This document shows, piece by piece, positions 1 to 9,700 of a stretch of 64,000 nt of DNA. A program made the position numbers and the translations under genes. Origin of the DNA: Nitrospinaceae bacterium (GTDB lineage Bacteria; Nitrospinota; Nitrospinia; Nitrospinales; Nitrospinaceae). The stretch lies in contig JANQEK010000022.1 in assembly GCA_028278405.1 (NCBI GenBank), positions 62,001-126,000 on the forward strand. The letters are read 5' to 3'. The notes under the pieces are model-generated. The model was given only the letters and a program-made list of their open reading frames with translations, was not told the origin of the DNA and ran no database searches. The first letter of the stretch is position 1. The number at the start of each line of letters is the position of its first letter.

Positions 1-491
1 GCCTGTTCGGCGGTTGCATAAACAAAATAGCCCAATACGGAGCGTCCCGATCGTCGAATTGCATCGGCAAACTTGGAATCCGAATCGCCCGCCTGTTTCA
101 ACCAACTTCTCAGTTTTTTCCTACTCAAGCCCGTCAGATCTTTTTTTTCAATTTCACTCAACACCTCATCGAAGGGAATGTAAATGTCTTTTTCGGGAAA
201 CAACATATCCAACCCGATTACTGCCGCACCCGACTCAGTTAACTGGTCCACCAGTTTGGCTAACCGGGTACGTGGCCAGGGCCAGCGGCCTTCCCGTTTC
301 AGACTGGGCTCGTCAATCGCGACAATCACTACCTGATCAGAAACCGGTCGCGCTCCCCGAAGAGACATCTTAAAATCGTACGCCTTAAGCTCTAGAAGTT
401 TTATAAAGGTGAGATCGAGGGAATAGATATAAAGTGAGACGAAGGAAATTAGTACGGATACTGTAAAAGCATTCAGCCACCGAGTCTTCAT
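1..491 (-). CDS. CHASE2-domain sensor protein, N-terminal part (cut by window edge)
   Basis: The minus strand is open from an ATG at 491 to the window edge, giving about 163 residues. The protein begins with a hydrophobic segment (residues about 8-25, a signal anchor). It then reads LELKAYDFKMSLRG, VVIVAIDEPSLKREGRWPWP and AVIGLDMLFPEKD, the typical opening of the extracytoplasmic CHASE2 sensor domain. In known families CHASE2 is followed by membrane helices and an adenylate/guanylate cyclase, kinase or other output domain, but here the output lies outside the window. No clear Shine-Dalgarno precedes the ATG. The family call is firm and the function of the whole protein is unknown. Confidence 0.85.
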   Translation of the reverse strand, partial: MKTRWLNAFTVSVLISFVSLYIYSLDLTFIKLLELKAYDFKMSLRGARPVSDQVVIVAIDEPSLKREGRWPWPRTRLAKLVDQLTESGAAVIGLDMLFPEKDIYIPFDEVLSEIEKKDLTGLSRKKLRSWLKQAGDSDSKFADAIRRSGRSVLGYFVYATAEQ

Positions 492-1191
492 GGGAGGATT
501 TTAGCACAATGGAGATAGACCAATGAAAAATCGGATTAAGGAAAACCAATCAAACTGCATCGATCATTCCCAAATCAACAGTTGTCGGGTACACCATCCC
601 AGAAAATCCTGCAGGATATGTTATCAAGCATTTTGAAGTACGAAATCGATATTACCGTAAACCATCGGAGGCTTTAGATCCTAGAATTTTAGATACATTA
701 TAAGATTTTAGCATCCGAATGTTTTCTCAATGTCGTCATCTGTTCCAACGAAAACGAGCCATCCATTCAAGATTATCTGATCGTGATTTATAAAAAATCC
801 CTATCGGAATTCGGATAACTCATTAACAATCAATGCCTTAAAATTTCCTTATAAGTGAAGGTAATTTTCATTTATTAAATCAAACTTCATAAATATGAAA
901 TTGTGTCAATAAATATGTCATGATTGGACTGTTATTTTTTCACGTGGAAATATCCGATTTTATTAATCTTTTCTCAATAGCCCTTAATTACTCTAATTGG
1001 ACTAAAGTAACGCCACATATAATCGTAGAAAATCATGCTACAGTTGAGGCACATTAACTGATATTAAAAATCGGATCTCTTAAAAATAAACAAATTTGGG
1101 TAATAAGCATTTTTCTCGAGCAACTACAAAGTGGTAGTGGAGAAGACAACACAACATAGTCGAGTTGTGAAAGCTGGTTGTAGGGAGATGC
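492..1191. other. AT-rich intergenic region, no gene seen
   Basis: About 700 bases separate the divergent CHASE2 gene and the FecR-TPR-barrel gene. All frames are broken by frequent stops and the stretch is clearly AT-richer than its neighbours. One short reading around 610-702 looks faintly protein-like but has no start or ribosome site, so it may be a decayed gene end. I could not define a promoter with confidence. A clean AGGGAG ribosome site at 1182-1187 serves the next gene. Confidence 0.5.
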
Positions 1192-1194
1192 GTG

Positions 1195-4100
1195 ATGAAG
1201 GATATTTTTGGATATCTTTTTCGTCTTCTAATTGGTTCATCTTTCGTGATCCTCTTATTCCCCCCTCCTGCTTCATCAATCACGATTTGCGAAAAACCCA
1301 TTGCCAAAGTAGTTTCCGTACAAGGCAGTATAGAATCCCTACGGGTAGGTGAAACGCAATGGCAACAAGTAAAATTAAATGACACCTTCTGTCCCAGGGA
1401 TAAACTTCGAGCGAACAAAAAAAGTCGTGCAGAGGTTTCACTAGCCAAATCGATTCTTCGCCTTAACGCCAACACAACCCTCATTCTCAAAGATATAAAG
1501 GAAGATCATACCGCTCTAATCGATCTTCTCAATGGAGCAGCCTATTTCTTCAGCCTGGCTCCCAAAAGTCTTGAAGTAGTAACACCCTCTGCCATTGCAG
1601 CTGTCCGTGGCACAGAATTTTTTATAAACGTAGATGACGAAAGGACCCTACTCACTATATTTGAAGGAGAGGTATTAGCTTCCAACCCAACCGGATCCCT
1701 CTCGCTAACAAGTGGGCAGTCAGCTGAAGCTAGACTGGGACAGGCACCCGTTCTGCGGGTGGTGGTGCGTCCCCAGGATGCCGTCCGCTGGACCTTATAC
1801 TACCTGCCGGTTATTGATGTTCATCCGGAAGATTTTCAAGGTGCAATCCAACAATCCATTCAGTCTTATCGAAAAGGAGATCTTAAAGCAGCTTTCGATC
1901 GTCTTGAGAATGTACCCGAGGTTCAGGATCCCAAGTTTTTCACGTACCTGGCATCACTGGAGCTTTCTGTTGGCCAAGTGGATGCCGCCAATAAAAATAT
2001 TCAGCAGGCTCTGAGTCTAGACTCAAACAACAGCGACGCTTTCTCCCTGCAATCGATCATTGCCCTGGCGCAAAACAAAAAAGATGAATCCTTCAGCAAA
2101 GCCCAACAGGCCGTACAGGCCGATCCCAAATCTGCGAACGCGCAGATCGCGCTGTCCTATTCCCAACAGGCCCGGTTCGATCTGGAAGGCGCTCTGACCA
2201 GTGTGCAAATAGCGGTTCAATTAGATCCGCGAAATGCACTGGCCTGGGCACGGTTGGCGGAGCTCTGGTCTGCCCATGGCTACAGGAACAAAGCCTTGGA
2301 AGCTGCTCAAAAGTCAGCCTCCCTGAACCCAAATCTCACCAGGACACAAACAGTGCTGGGCTTTGCCCACCTTATCCGGGAAGATACCGACAAAGCCCGG
2401 GCCGCCTTTCAAAAAGCGATTGAGTTTGATCAGGGTGACCCGTTGCCAAAGCTGGGTCAGGGTCTGGCCAAAATTCGAGACAATGAGCTGACAGAAGGCC
2501 GGGGAGAAATCGAGGAAGCGGTCAATCTCGATCCGAACAATGCACTAATGCGCAGTTATCTGGGGAAAGCCTACTATGAAGAAAAGCGCAGTGACAAGGC
2601 TTCAGAACAATTCGTCATTGCCAAAAAGAAGGACCCCAAGGATCCCACTCCTTATCTCTATGATGCGATTGAAAAGCAAACCACCAACCGGCCAGTCGAA
2701 GCTTTACGCGATATGCAAACCGCCATTGAGTTGAACAACAACCGGGCACCATATCGATCCATTTTGCTGTTGGACTCGGACCTCGCGTCACGAAGCGCGG
2801 CTATCGGACGCATTTACACTGATCTCGGTTTCCAAAAGCGCGCTTTGCTGGAGGGCTGGCTGTCAGTCAACACCGATCCCTCCAATTTTTCCGCCCACCG
2901 TTTTCTGGCCGATTCGTATTCTGTTTTACAACGCCATGAAATCGCCCGGGTCAGCGAACTGTTGCAGTCTCAGCTTCTTCAGCCGATCAACATGACTCCC
3001 ATTCAACCGCGCCTTGGCGAAAGCAATCTATTCCTGATCAGCGCAGGCGGACCGGGAGCTTTGTCGTTCAGAGAGTTCAATCCCCTGTTCCAAAGCAATG
3101 GAATTCGCTTTCAAGGGAGCGGCCTCGTGGCTGAAAACGATACCTATTCCGGCGAAGGCATCATATCCGGCATTTTCGACAAAGCGTCCTTCAGTGTGGG
3201 TTACAGCAAATTTGACACCAATGGCTGGCGCGTTAACGCCGATCAGGAAGACGATCTAGTCAACGCCTTCGTGCAATATCAGATCACTCCCCAAACCAGT
3301 ATTCAAGCAGAATACCGGTTCAGAGAAACATATTCGGGGGATACGGCGCTGAGGTTCCTGGAGAATGACTTTCGACCGCTCGAAAGGGCAGAATCAAGAA
3401 CTAAAACGGTGCGCGTCGGATTCCATCATTCCTTTTCGCCGAATTCTGACCTGATCGGCAATGCCTCCTACCAGACCTTTGATTCCAGAGACAACTTACC
3501 AGGCCCGGTATCATCCACTGATACCAGTGTTGAGACTGATGATTCTTTTAGTGGGGAGCTTCAGTATCTGTTCCGCTCCAAATACGCAAACATTGTCGCC
3601 GGAGGAGGGTTATTTGATATAAATTCGAATAGGGTTCAAAGTGTTGTGATTGACCCGCCCCCTATGTGTTCCGTTTTACTCCCATTGACTTGTCCTCCAT
3701 TTCCAATCATTGATCCTCCACCGGGTGCACCCACGATCACACCTTCAAATCGAGACCGGGATCACCAGAATGTTTACTTATATTCCTATATCAAACCCTT
3801 AAATAACCTGACACTCATTGTCGGTGGAAGCGCCGATTTCCTGAACACCGTCGATCCGACTTTGAAGGAACGCCAACAGTTCAACCCCAAACTGGGGATC
3901 GTTTTCGAGCCGATCCAGGGTACCACACTGCGCGCTGCCGCCTTCAGGGTCCTGAAAAGAACCTTGTTGAACCAGCAGACAGTGGAACCCACGCAGGTGG
4001 CGGGCTTCAACCAGTTCTTTGATGACTCAAATGCGACCGATGCGTGGCGCTACGGTGGCGCGATCGATCAGATATTTTCAAAAAACCTATACGGAGGAGC

Positions 4101-4599
4101 CGAATATACCTACAGGGATCTGGATGTTGCGGTTTCCGGGACTACCGTGGGTTGGACGGAATCCATAACCCGCGCCTATCTGTTCTGGACCCCAAGTGAC
4201 TGGCTGGCGCTCACCGCAGAATATCAGTTTGAAGAGCTCGAAAGGGATCCTCAGTTCACCTTAGGAGTAAAAAACTCAAGCACCCATTCGGTCCCCCTGG
4301 GGATTAATTTTTTCCACCCCAGCGGACTGAGTGTCTTGCTGAAAGGAACCTTTATATACCAGCAGGGGGCTTTTAGATCTGTATCGTCTAGCAGTATGAG
4401 TCCCTTTATTAGCGGTCAGGATGACTTTTTGATGGTGGATGCCACCATACGCTATCGTTTTCCCAACCGGCACGGTTTTCTGGCACTGGGTGCCACAAAC
4501 CTGTTTGACAAGCAATTCCAGCATTTTGATTCAGATCTTAATAACCCGCGCATTCAGCCGGCCCGATCTTTGTTTGCATCGGTCACGCTCAATCTGTAG
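1195..4599 (+). CDS. FecR-domain / TPR / outer-membrane beta-barrel fusion protein
   Basis: A large exported protein of about 1134 aa. Order: signal peptide (about 1-28), FecR-like domain (about 35-200, with VRGTEFFINVD and GEVLASNPTG motifs), at least eight TPR units (about 215-600, e.g. repeated AxxxxxxAxxLDPxNALA patterns), and a C-terminal half (about 640-1134) of alternating aromatic beta-strands. It ends in an NPRIQPARSLFASVTLNL tail, as in TonB-dependent-receptor barrels, but no plug domain is visible. The ATG at 1195 is preferred over GTG at 1192 because the AGGGAG site sits 7 bases upstream. TPR-plus-barrel proteins of the PgaA/BcsC type export polysaccharide. The FecR part could sense or bind cell-wall or exported material. 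The role is inferred and no partner is certain. Confidence 0.8.
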   Translation: MKDIFGYLFRLLIGSSFVILLFPPPASSITICEKPIAKVVSVQGSIESLRVGETQWQQVKLNDTFCPRDKLRANKKSRAEVSLAKSILRLNANTTLILKDIKEDHTALIDLLNGAAYFFSLAPKSLEVVTPSAIAAVRGTEFFINVDDERTLLTIFEGEVLASNPTGSLSLTSGQSAEARLGQAPVLRVVVRPQDAVRWTLYYLPVIDVHPEDFQGAIQQSIQSYRKGDLKAAFDRLENVPEVQDPKFFTYLASLELSVGQVDAANKNIQQALSLDSNNSDAFSLQSIIALAQNKKDESFSKAQQAVQADPKSANAQIALSYSQQARFDLEGALTSVQIAVQLDPRNALAWARLAELWSAHGYRNKALEAAQKSASLNPNLTRTQTVLGFAHLIREDTDKARAAFQKAIEFDQGDPLPKLGQGLAKIRDNELTEGRGEIEEAVNLDPNNALMRSYLGKAYYEEKRSDKASEQFVIAKKKDPKDPTPYLYDAIEKQTTNRPVEALRDMQTAIELNNNRAPYRSILLLDSDLASRSAAIGRIYTDLGFQKRALLEGWLSVNTDPSNFSAHRFLADSYSVLQRHEIARVSELLQSQLLQPINMTPIQPRLGESNLFLISAGGPGALSFREFNPLFQSNGIRFQGSGLVAENDTYSGEGIISGIFDKASFSVGYSKFDTNGWRVNADQEDDLVNAFVQYQITPQTSIQAEYRFRETYSGDTALRFLENDFRPLERAESRTKTVRVGFHHSFSPNSDLIGNASYQTFDSRDNLPGPVSSTDTSVETDDSFSGELQYLFRSKYANIVAGGGLFDINSNRVQSVVIDPPPMCSVLLPLTCPPFPIIDPPPGAPTITPSNRDRDHQNVYLYSYIKPLNNLTLIVGGSADFLNTVDPTLKERQQFNPKLGIVFEPIQGTTLRAAAFRVLKRTLLNQQTVEPTQVAGFNQFFDDSNATDAWRYGGAIDQIFSKNLYGGAEYTYRDLDVAVSGTTVGWTESITRAYLFWTPSDWLALTAEYQFEELERDPQFTLGVKNSSTHSVPLGINFFHPSGLSVLLKGTFIYQQGAFRSVSSSSMSPFISGQDDFLMVDATIRYRFPNRHGFLALGATNLFDKQFQHFDSDLNNPRIQPARSLFASVTLNL

Positions 4600-4621
4600 C
4601 GGAGAAATGAAAGGAGTGGGT

Positions 4622-4660
4622 ATGAAATTCAAAAAAATTATTCTGACAGGTGTCTTATAG
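4622..4660 (+). other. Orphan 12-codon signal-peptide-like ORF
   Basis: A strong ribosome site (AAAGGAG) stands before an ATG, followed by MKFKKIILTGVL and a stop. The peptide looks like the first residues of a lipoprotein or secreted protein. No continuation is seen in the other frames, so it is probably the remnant start of a lost gene. It could alternatively be a tiny leader. It lies 22 bases after the barrel gene and about 150 bases before the next gene. Confidence 0.3.
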
Positions 4661-4807
4661 GAAACGAGATGCCTGAATCGGTGGCGGATGCGCCATTCAA
4701 TTTAAAAATAAGGATGTAACATCTGGTCACGAATTTTCAGTATTTGACGTTCAAGAAAACGACAAATTCATAATGACGATACTTTTTTACAAAGTTGAGG
4801 AGGAACA

Positions 4808-5947
4808 ATGAAAATCTTTAAAGATTTATGGATTTTAAAAATATTCTTGTTGATATTTGCGTTGCTGTGGGAACCGTTGACGAGCATGGCCTTGGCGTCT
4901 GACCCTAAACTTACTGCCAAAGCAAAACTACGAGAATCTACTGTTGAAGAAAAACAACGAGCGTTTGTCATGCTCAAGCAACCGCGAACCTTCTTTAAAC
5001 GGTCTTGTAAGGTAGGAAATCTATCAATTGTGGCCGGTCCCCATGAAAAACCTGAATCCAAGTACGCTGCTATCAAGTTTCCCAAAAAGGTGCGTTGCCC
5101 CAATGATGACAGTAAGGTCTGTTCTGAATGGCGTTATCGTTTTTCTTGGAAAGGATCGGGAAAAAATCTTAATTCAGTACACCTCAACATTCAATCGCAA
5201 CTGAAACTTTTAGGTGATGTTAGTTCGGAGGATGGAGCTACAGTTTGCTCTGTTAAAACTCTGGACAATCGAAACCCGCACTCATCTCGTAAGATTCCAG
5301 GACCCAAATTTTCGGGTAAGTTCAGTTTTGATTCGCGCCAGATCGATTGTGAGGTGGATCCTTCGGCCAATCGAATCGAAGTGAGTTTTATAACCCCTCG
5401 AACCAACCCCGGTATTGTGTGGGCAGGAGGATCCGTTTCTTCCGGTTCTCCCAGTTTCTGTCAGATTGATGGGCCAGCTGTTCGCAATGTAAAGCCGCTC
5501 GGTTCTTCCGCAAATATTCAGTGTTTTCCACCGATAAAGGGGGATATCGTGGGAGCGGAAATCAGAAGAGGTCCGGACAACAATCTTGATATCAATACGG
5601 GTTTACACTTCTTTATTGGAAAGGGAACAAAAGTCTCTTTTCCAGGTTGCGACGGCAATACCGCAATTAAACCTCTTATAGTGAAGTCGGGCTTTACTAC
5701 CTGCGGAAGCTCTAAAGGAGGATCATCATGTTTAATTAAAAATCCTAAAAAACCCAAAGGCCCACAGACATTTTCGATCACAGAAGGAAAGGATGGCGAA
5801 GCGGGCTTGATCTGTGTTGATTTAAAAAATGCCAAACCTGCGGGTTGTGATATTACGGGTATGGATCCCAGTCATCTTTGCTCAACCTTTTATTGCAATA
5901 CGGGTGGATGTGATGGCACAGCTTATGCGTGTAATCCTAAACCTTAA
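4808..5947 (+). CDS. Exported Cys-rich protein with C-terminal CDxTGxD domain
   Basis: A 379-aa protein with a signal peptide (hydrophobic residues about 10-30, cleavage near MALAS). It has a GAGG-type ribosome site just upstream. The mature part holds many cysteines, which suggests disulfides in the periplasm or outside the cell. The last 50 residues, including AGCDITGMDPSHLC, then FYC and GGCDG, match the end of the next protein (GCDVSGLDQDNLC, YFC, GGNC). The two therefore share a small Cys-rich C-terminal module. The central region is beta-rich in appearance with no family that I recognise. It follows the FecR-TPR-barrel gene on the same strand and may be functionally linked to it. Function unknown. 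Confidence 0.75.
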   Translation: MKIFKDLWILKIFLLIFALLWEPLTSMALASDPKLTAKAKLRESTVEEKQRAFVMLKQPRTFFKRSCKVGNLSIVAGPHEKPESKYAAIKFPKKVRCPNDDSKVCSEWRYRFSWKGSGKNLNSVHLNIQSQLKLLGDVSSEDGATVCSVKTLDNRNPHSSRKIPGPKFSGKFSFDSRQIDCEVDPSANRIEVSFITPRTNPGIVWAGGSVSSGSPSFCQIDGPAVRNVKPLGSSANIQCFPPIKGDIVGAEIRRGPDNNLDINTGLHFFIGKGTKVSFPGCDGNTAIKPLIVKSGFTTCGSSKGGSSCLIKNPKKPKGPQTFSITEGKDGEAGLICVDLKNAKPAGCDITGMDPSHLCSTFYCNTGGCDGTAYACNPKP

Positions 5948-6030
5948 CCGGGCTTAGTAGGGCAGACACACGGCAGAGCTGATGAAAACCCAGCCTGACT
6001 GAATAGAAAATCAATGGAAAGGAACGACAA

Positions 6031-6702
6031 ATGAATACAATACCCACAAGATCAAAAGTATCGTTGTTAATCGGGGTCGTTACCATCATTGCGCTGTTGG
6101 CAGGTTGTATTACCCCTCATCGTCAACCCCCTACTTTAACTGCAAAAAATGAGTGTGTTGGTTTAACACAGGATGGCGTTGTTACCATGTTGGTTGAAAG
6201 AGGCAAGGATGGTTGTGAGGTAGATCTATCAAAGACACAGTTTTTTATTAATAATCCAACTTGCAACGTGAATGATCCGAAGCATAAGCCGTTTAAAGTC
6301 CAAAATATAAAGAGACGTGGTAATGATGATCCGCAATGCATTCCGATTGAAGGACTGTGTAACGACTGCGTAAAATGGACGATAGGCACCAGCCCAGAGA
6401 CCATGGAATTTGAGATAGGGAGTGGTGAGTACGTGTCAATCTGTTATGATATTTGGAACGGATGGCCATTTGGTTGTGATGTTTCGGGTCTGGATCAGGA
6501 CAATCTTTGTGACACCTATTTCTGTATGCAAAGTGTGCGTGGCGGAAATTGTACCGATAATAGATATGATTGTGTCCCTGATCCGTTTATTCCGGGTCAA
6601 AGGTCTGGCGAATCGTGTAGTGCCCACGAAGAATGCGACATGAATAATGGTGAATTTTGTCTTTGGCCTGGAGAATCGAGAAGATGCCAACCCTTCTTTT
6701 AG
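6031..6702 (+). CDS. Cys-rich lipoprotein sharing a C-terminal domain with its upstream neighbour
   Basis: A 223-aa protein with a lipoprotein signal: charged start, hydrophobic stretch, then the lipobox LLAGC at about residues 23-27. A GGAAAGGA ribosome site precedes the ATG. About fifteen cysteines lie in the mature part. Residues about 140-185 (ICYDIWNGWPFGCDV, SGLDQDNLCDTYFC) align with the end of the preceding Cys-rich protein. The last 35 residues add a second cluster (CSAHEECDMNNGEFC) that resembles small disulfide-knotted modules. It is probably co-transcribed with the upstream gene. The mature protein is expected to be membrane-anchored and oxidised. Function unknown. Confidence 0.75.
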   Translation: MNTIPTRSKVSLLIGVVTIIALLAGCITPHRQPPTLTAKNECVGLTQDGVVTMLVERGKDGCEVDLSKTQFFINNPTCNVNDPKHKPFKVQNIKRRGNDDPQCIPIEGLCNDCVKWTIGTSPETMEFEIGSGEYVSICYDIWNGWPFGCDVSGLDQDNLCDTYFCMQSVRGGNCTDNRYDCVPDPFIPGQRSGESCSAHEECDMNNGEFCLWPGESRRCQPFF

Positions 6703-6741
6703 GCTATTGGGAAACTGGAATAATTCATAAAAAGGAGGGAA

Positions 6742-9132
6742 TTAATGACAGTTGGGGATGGTGAAGAAAAAGGTACTTCCTTTTCCAGCTTCTGATCTAA
6801 ACCCGATTTTCCCGTGATGATAATCCTCAATGATCTCTTTACATGACATGAGGCCAAATCCATCTCCTTCTGGCCTGGATGTAAAGTTTTCTTTAAAAAG
6901 CAAGTGTTTGATATCTTCTGGAATACCAGTTCCCTTATCCTCAACGCTTACTTCTATTAATCCATACAAACCCTTGACCCAAACTTTAATTTCCGAGCTC
7001 TCGGGAGAGGCATAACCAGCGTTAATAATAAGGTTTTGTAATACTCTTCTAATGTCCAAAGATTTTAAAAGCGCCGTTGTATTAGAGCCTACCGCCATGA
7101 AAGTTACTTTTTTATTTTTCAGGTCTTTATGGCAACTAATTTCACGTATGGCGTCCTTGGCTAAAGGAATAAAGTCGAGCTCTTCTTTTATATATTCTCC
7201 AGATCCTTTCTGCATGCAAGCCAGACTTTGGTGGATCATGGAGACCATGTTGTTTCTCACCGAGATCATACTATCGAAGCCCTTTTTAATCTTGTCCCGG
7301 CCTTTACGTTTTTTATGGCGTTCTTGAGTACCGCTTAGCTTAATATATGTATTTTTGAAATGAACTGCGGAAATCCCTAAAGGTACCAAACAATTTTTCA
7401 TATCATGAGTAAAGTGACTAATCTGTTGAATATCACTGGACATCGCATCAAGATCGTTCCTCAAACGACGGGAGCAAACTTTCATCATTTCCAATAAGGC
7501 TTGGGGGTTTGAGGCGATATGTTTTTTAAACAGCTTTTTATCAATTTCAATGATTAAAACATCCGTCAATGCCACGGCAGATGCCGATCGAGGCATGTCA
7601 TCGATTAACGAAATCTCCCCAAGATATTCTCCTGCCTTTAAATCAGTAATAAACTTCTGATAGTTAGGCCCTTTGCATATTCGGACCTTTCCCCGTAGAA
7701 GAATATGGAGATATTGCTCATCAATAGAGCCCTCTTTGATTAAAACATCTCCCTCCCTTAGGATCACATCCTTGCTTTCCCTGGCCAGATTTTCTTTAGC
7801 TTCCATGGGAAGACAATCAAAAAGATCAATCTTTTCCAATAGTTCTAACTTCATCAACATGGCATCTTCTCCGACCGAACCCTGTTGAACAACCTGACTC
7901 GATCTTTCCTGTTCCTGGCCTTGTGAAGATTTAGGCAATGTCAGATAAAAAGTTGTTCCTTCGTGTAATTCCGATTTAAAATCGATTCTACCACCATGAT
8001 ATTTTTCGATAATCTCCCTGCATGAAATTAAACCAATGCCATTTCCGTCAAGCTTAGATGTATAGTTTTCATTTAGAAGCAATGGTTTGATATCGTCTGG
8101 TATCCCGGATCCATGGTCTTCAATACTAATTTCTATTGAGTCGTCCCCATTTTTAACATAGCAAACAATCTCATCTCCATCCTGAGTAGCATATCCAGCA
8201 TTAATAATCAGGTTTTGCAAAACTCTCTTGATATCTAAATAATTGAAATGGCCATGGATTTGAAAATCTGTAGAATCAACCCTGATGGTTTTGTACTTCA
8301 GATGTTTATGGCATGAAATTTCATTGACAGTTTCCTTGACTAAAGCCAGAATATCAAAATCCTCTTTAATGTATTCCCCTTGCGGCTTTTTAATACAAGC
8401 CAAACTTTGGTCGATCATAGTAATCAAGTTACTACGGACCGCAAGCATAGTATCCACACCAACTTTTAAACCATTATATCCATCCCGTTTTGTATGATGG
8501 TCCTGAGTTCCGCTCAAAATTTTCAAAACATATCTGAGATTCGCCTCAGAAATTCTCAAGGGAACCAGAATGTTCCTCATGTCATGAGTAAAACAGCTCA
8601 TTTTTCTCATGTCCATTTCCATACGTGACAAATCATTACGGGTTCTCTGAGAAAAGACTTTCATCATTGCAAGCAACGCTTTTGGATTAGAAGCAATATG
8701 CTTATGGAAAATTGCCTCGTTTATTTCCATCAGCAAAGTCTCACCCATAGATTTGACTGAAGCCGAGCGGGATTTGTAATCAACTAATGGCATTTCTCCC
8801 ACATAATCTCCTGCCCCTAAATAGGCTATGATTTTCTTGGATTTAAAAACCATCACTTGACCGGAAAGGATAATAAACATGGAATTCTGACCCTCGCCTC
8901 CTCCGTCAAAAAGGATTTCATCTTTTTCAAGGAACCAAACCGGACTTTCCTGAATCATTCGAACTAAAGTCTGCTTCTCAAAGTATTTAAAGAGCTCGAT
9001 TGTTTTCAATAACTCCAATTCCAACAATTGGAGCTTCTTTTGGACTCCTATTTGGCTAGGTTTAGGCGATACCGTTTTAAATCGGTTGAGGGTAATCCCC
9101 GGAGCCTCTTTTTTCGTAGAGGGAGTTTTCAT
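6742..9132 (-). CDS. Tandemly duplicated cNMP-binding / histidine kinase protein
   Basis: A 796-aa cytoplasmic protein with no membrane segment. It carries two copies of the same module: a cyclic-nucleotide-binding (CRP-type) domain followed by a histidine kinase. Copy one has the H-box FTHDMRN at about 185, the N-box NLIINAGYA, and the G-boxes DHGSGIPDD and GNGIGL. Copy two has the H-box FTHDMKN at about 583, NLIINAGYA, DKGTGIPED and GDGFGL. Both catalytic cores therefore look complete. The linked CRP domains contain GEMPL and GEISL turns typical of the fold. No response regulator lies beside it. It is convergent with the Cys-rich lipoprotein gene. The start ATG has only a weak upstream GGATA. 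Confidence 0.88.
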   Translation of the reverse strand: MKTPSTKKEAPGITLNRFKTVSPKPSQIGVQKKLQLLELELLKTIELFKYFEKQTLVRMIQESPVWFLEKDEILFDGGGEGQNSMFIILSGQVMVFKSKKIIAYLGAGDYVGEMPLVDYKSRSASVKSMGETLLMEINEAIFHKHIASNPKALLAMMKVFSQRTRNDLSRMEMDMRKMSCFTHDMRNILVPLRISEANLRYVLKILSGTQDHHTKRDGYNGLKVGVDTMLAVRSNLITMIDQSLACIKKPQGEYIKEDFDILALVKETVNEISCHKHLKYKTIRVDSTDFQIHGHFNYLDIKRVLQNLIINAGYATQDGDEIVCYVKNGDDSIEISIEDHGSGIPDDIKPLLLNENYTSKLDGNGIGLISCREIIEKYHGGRIDFKSELHEGTTFYLTLPKSSQGQEQERSSQVVQQGSVGEDAMLMKLELLEKIDLFDCLPMEAKENLARESKDVILREGDVLIKEGSIDEQYLHILLRGKVRICKGPNYQKFITDLKAGEYLGEISLIDDMPRSASAVALTDVLIIEIDKKLFKKHIASNPQALLEMMKVCSRRLRNDLDAMSSDIQQISHFTHDMKNCLVPLGISAVHFKNTYIKLSGTQERHKKRKGRDKIKKGFDSMISVRNNMVSMIHQSLACMQKGSGEYIKEELDFIPLAKDAIREISCHKDLKNKKVTFMAVGSNTTALLKSLDIRRVLQNLIINAGYASPESSEIKVWVKGLYGLIEVSVEDKGTGIPEDIKHLLFKENFTSRPEGDGFGLMSCKEIIEDYHHGKIGFRSEAGKGSTFFFTIPNCH

Positions 9133-9438
9133 TATCCAATCTCAAATTGATTAAAAAGTTTTGGTTGGCAGTGGAAAATACGTCATTAATTTCTAATCAA
9201 TTCAATTAAATTCCTTATTTCGGAATTGTCAAGTTTCTTTTGCTCCGAACAAATAAATCCAATAAACTCAAATAGTTTTAGTGCCAAACCCTAAAGGATG
9301 AATAGCGATCAGTATTAGGTTTATCTCAAATTGATCAATTGGTATTGCCTTAATCTCACTTTGAAAATTCTGAATCAAATTCAAAGCCGGAAAATGGTTT
9401 TACTTTGGTGATTTTCTTGCACAACGATTGCGAAATAG

Positions 9439-9533
9439 GCGGGGCAACTTTGGGGGCATCTTAGAAAATAGAAAACTCATAAATCTCTTATTCATAGGAC
9501 GTTATGATTGTCGTTCGATTCTCCTTGGGGCTA
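9439..9533 (+). repeat. Dispersed repeat A, copy 1
   Basis: A stretch of about 95 bases beginning GGGGCAACT, then GGGGGCATCTTA, and ending CTTGGGGCTA. It is clearly alike to 36225-36318: the same end blocks, the same length and the same middle block TTATGATTG. It is not coding. It is immediately followed by repeat B in this copy, but not in the other. Confidence 0.65.
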
Positions 9534-9545
9534 GTTTTAAAATAG

Positions 9546-9655
9546 ACTTTAGCTGAAAACGCTCCACACCTCCATCTCTGCTGCGTCTCAACAAACCTCC
9601 AATGTGTAACTCGCTCACTTAGAACAGGGATTCGATTCTTCGGCCCGCTACCTCA
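9546..9655 (+). repeat. Dispersed repeat B, copy 1
   Basis: About 110 bases matching 26366-26478. Shared blocks are GCTGAAAAC/GCTCGAAAAC, CTCCAC with CTCC, CTGCG, TCAACA, GCTCACT and AGAACAGGGATTCGATT. The last block has a T-loop-like look, but no tRNA or tmRNA can be folded around it. It is probably a degenerate mobile or structured element. Confidence 0.55.
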
Positions 9656-9700
9656 TTACCTTCCCAATGACTAAAAACAGAAAGTCTGAATGAATCCAAG

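Noticed and set aside
14-373. Plus-strand ORF of 119 codons at the window start
   Set aside because: It is antisense to the CHASE2 gene, which has a strong family match.
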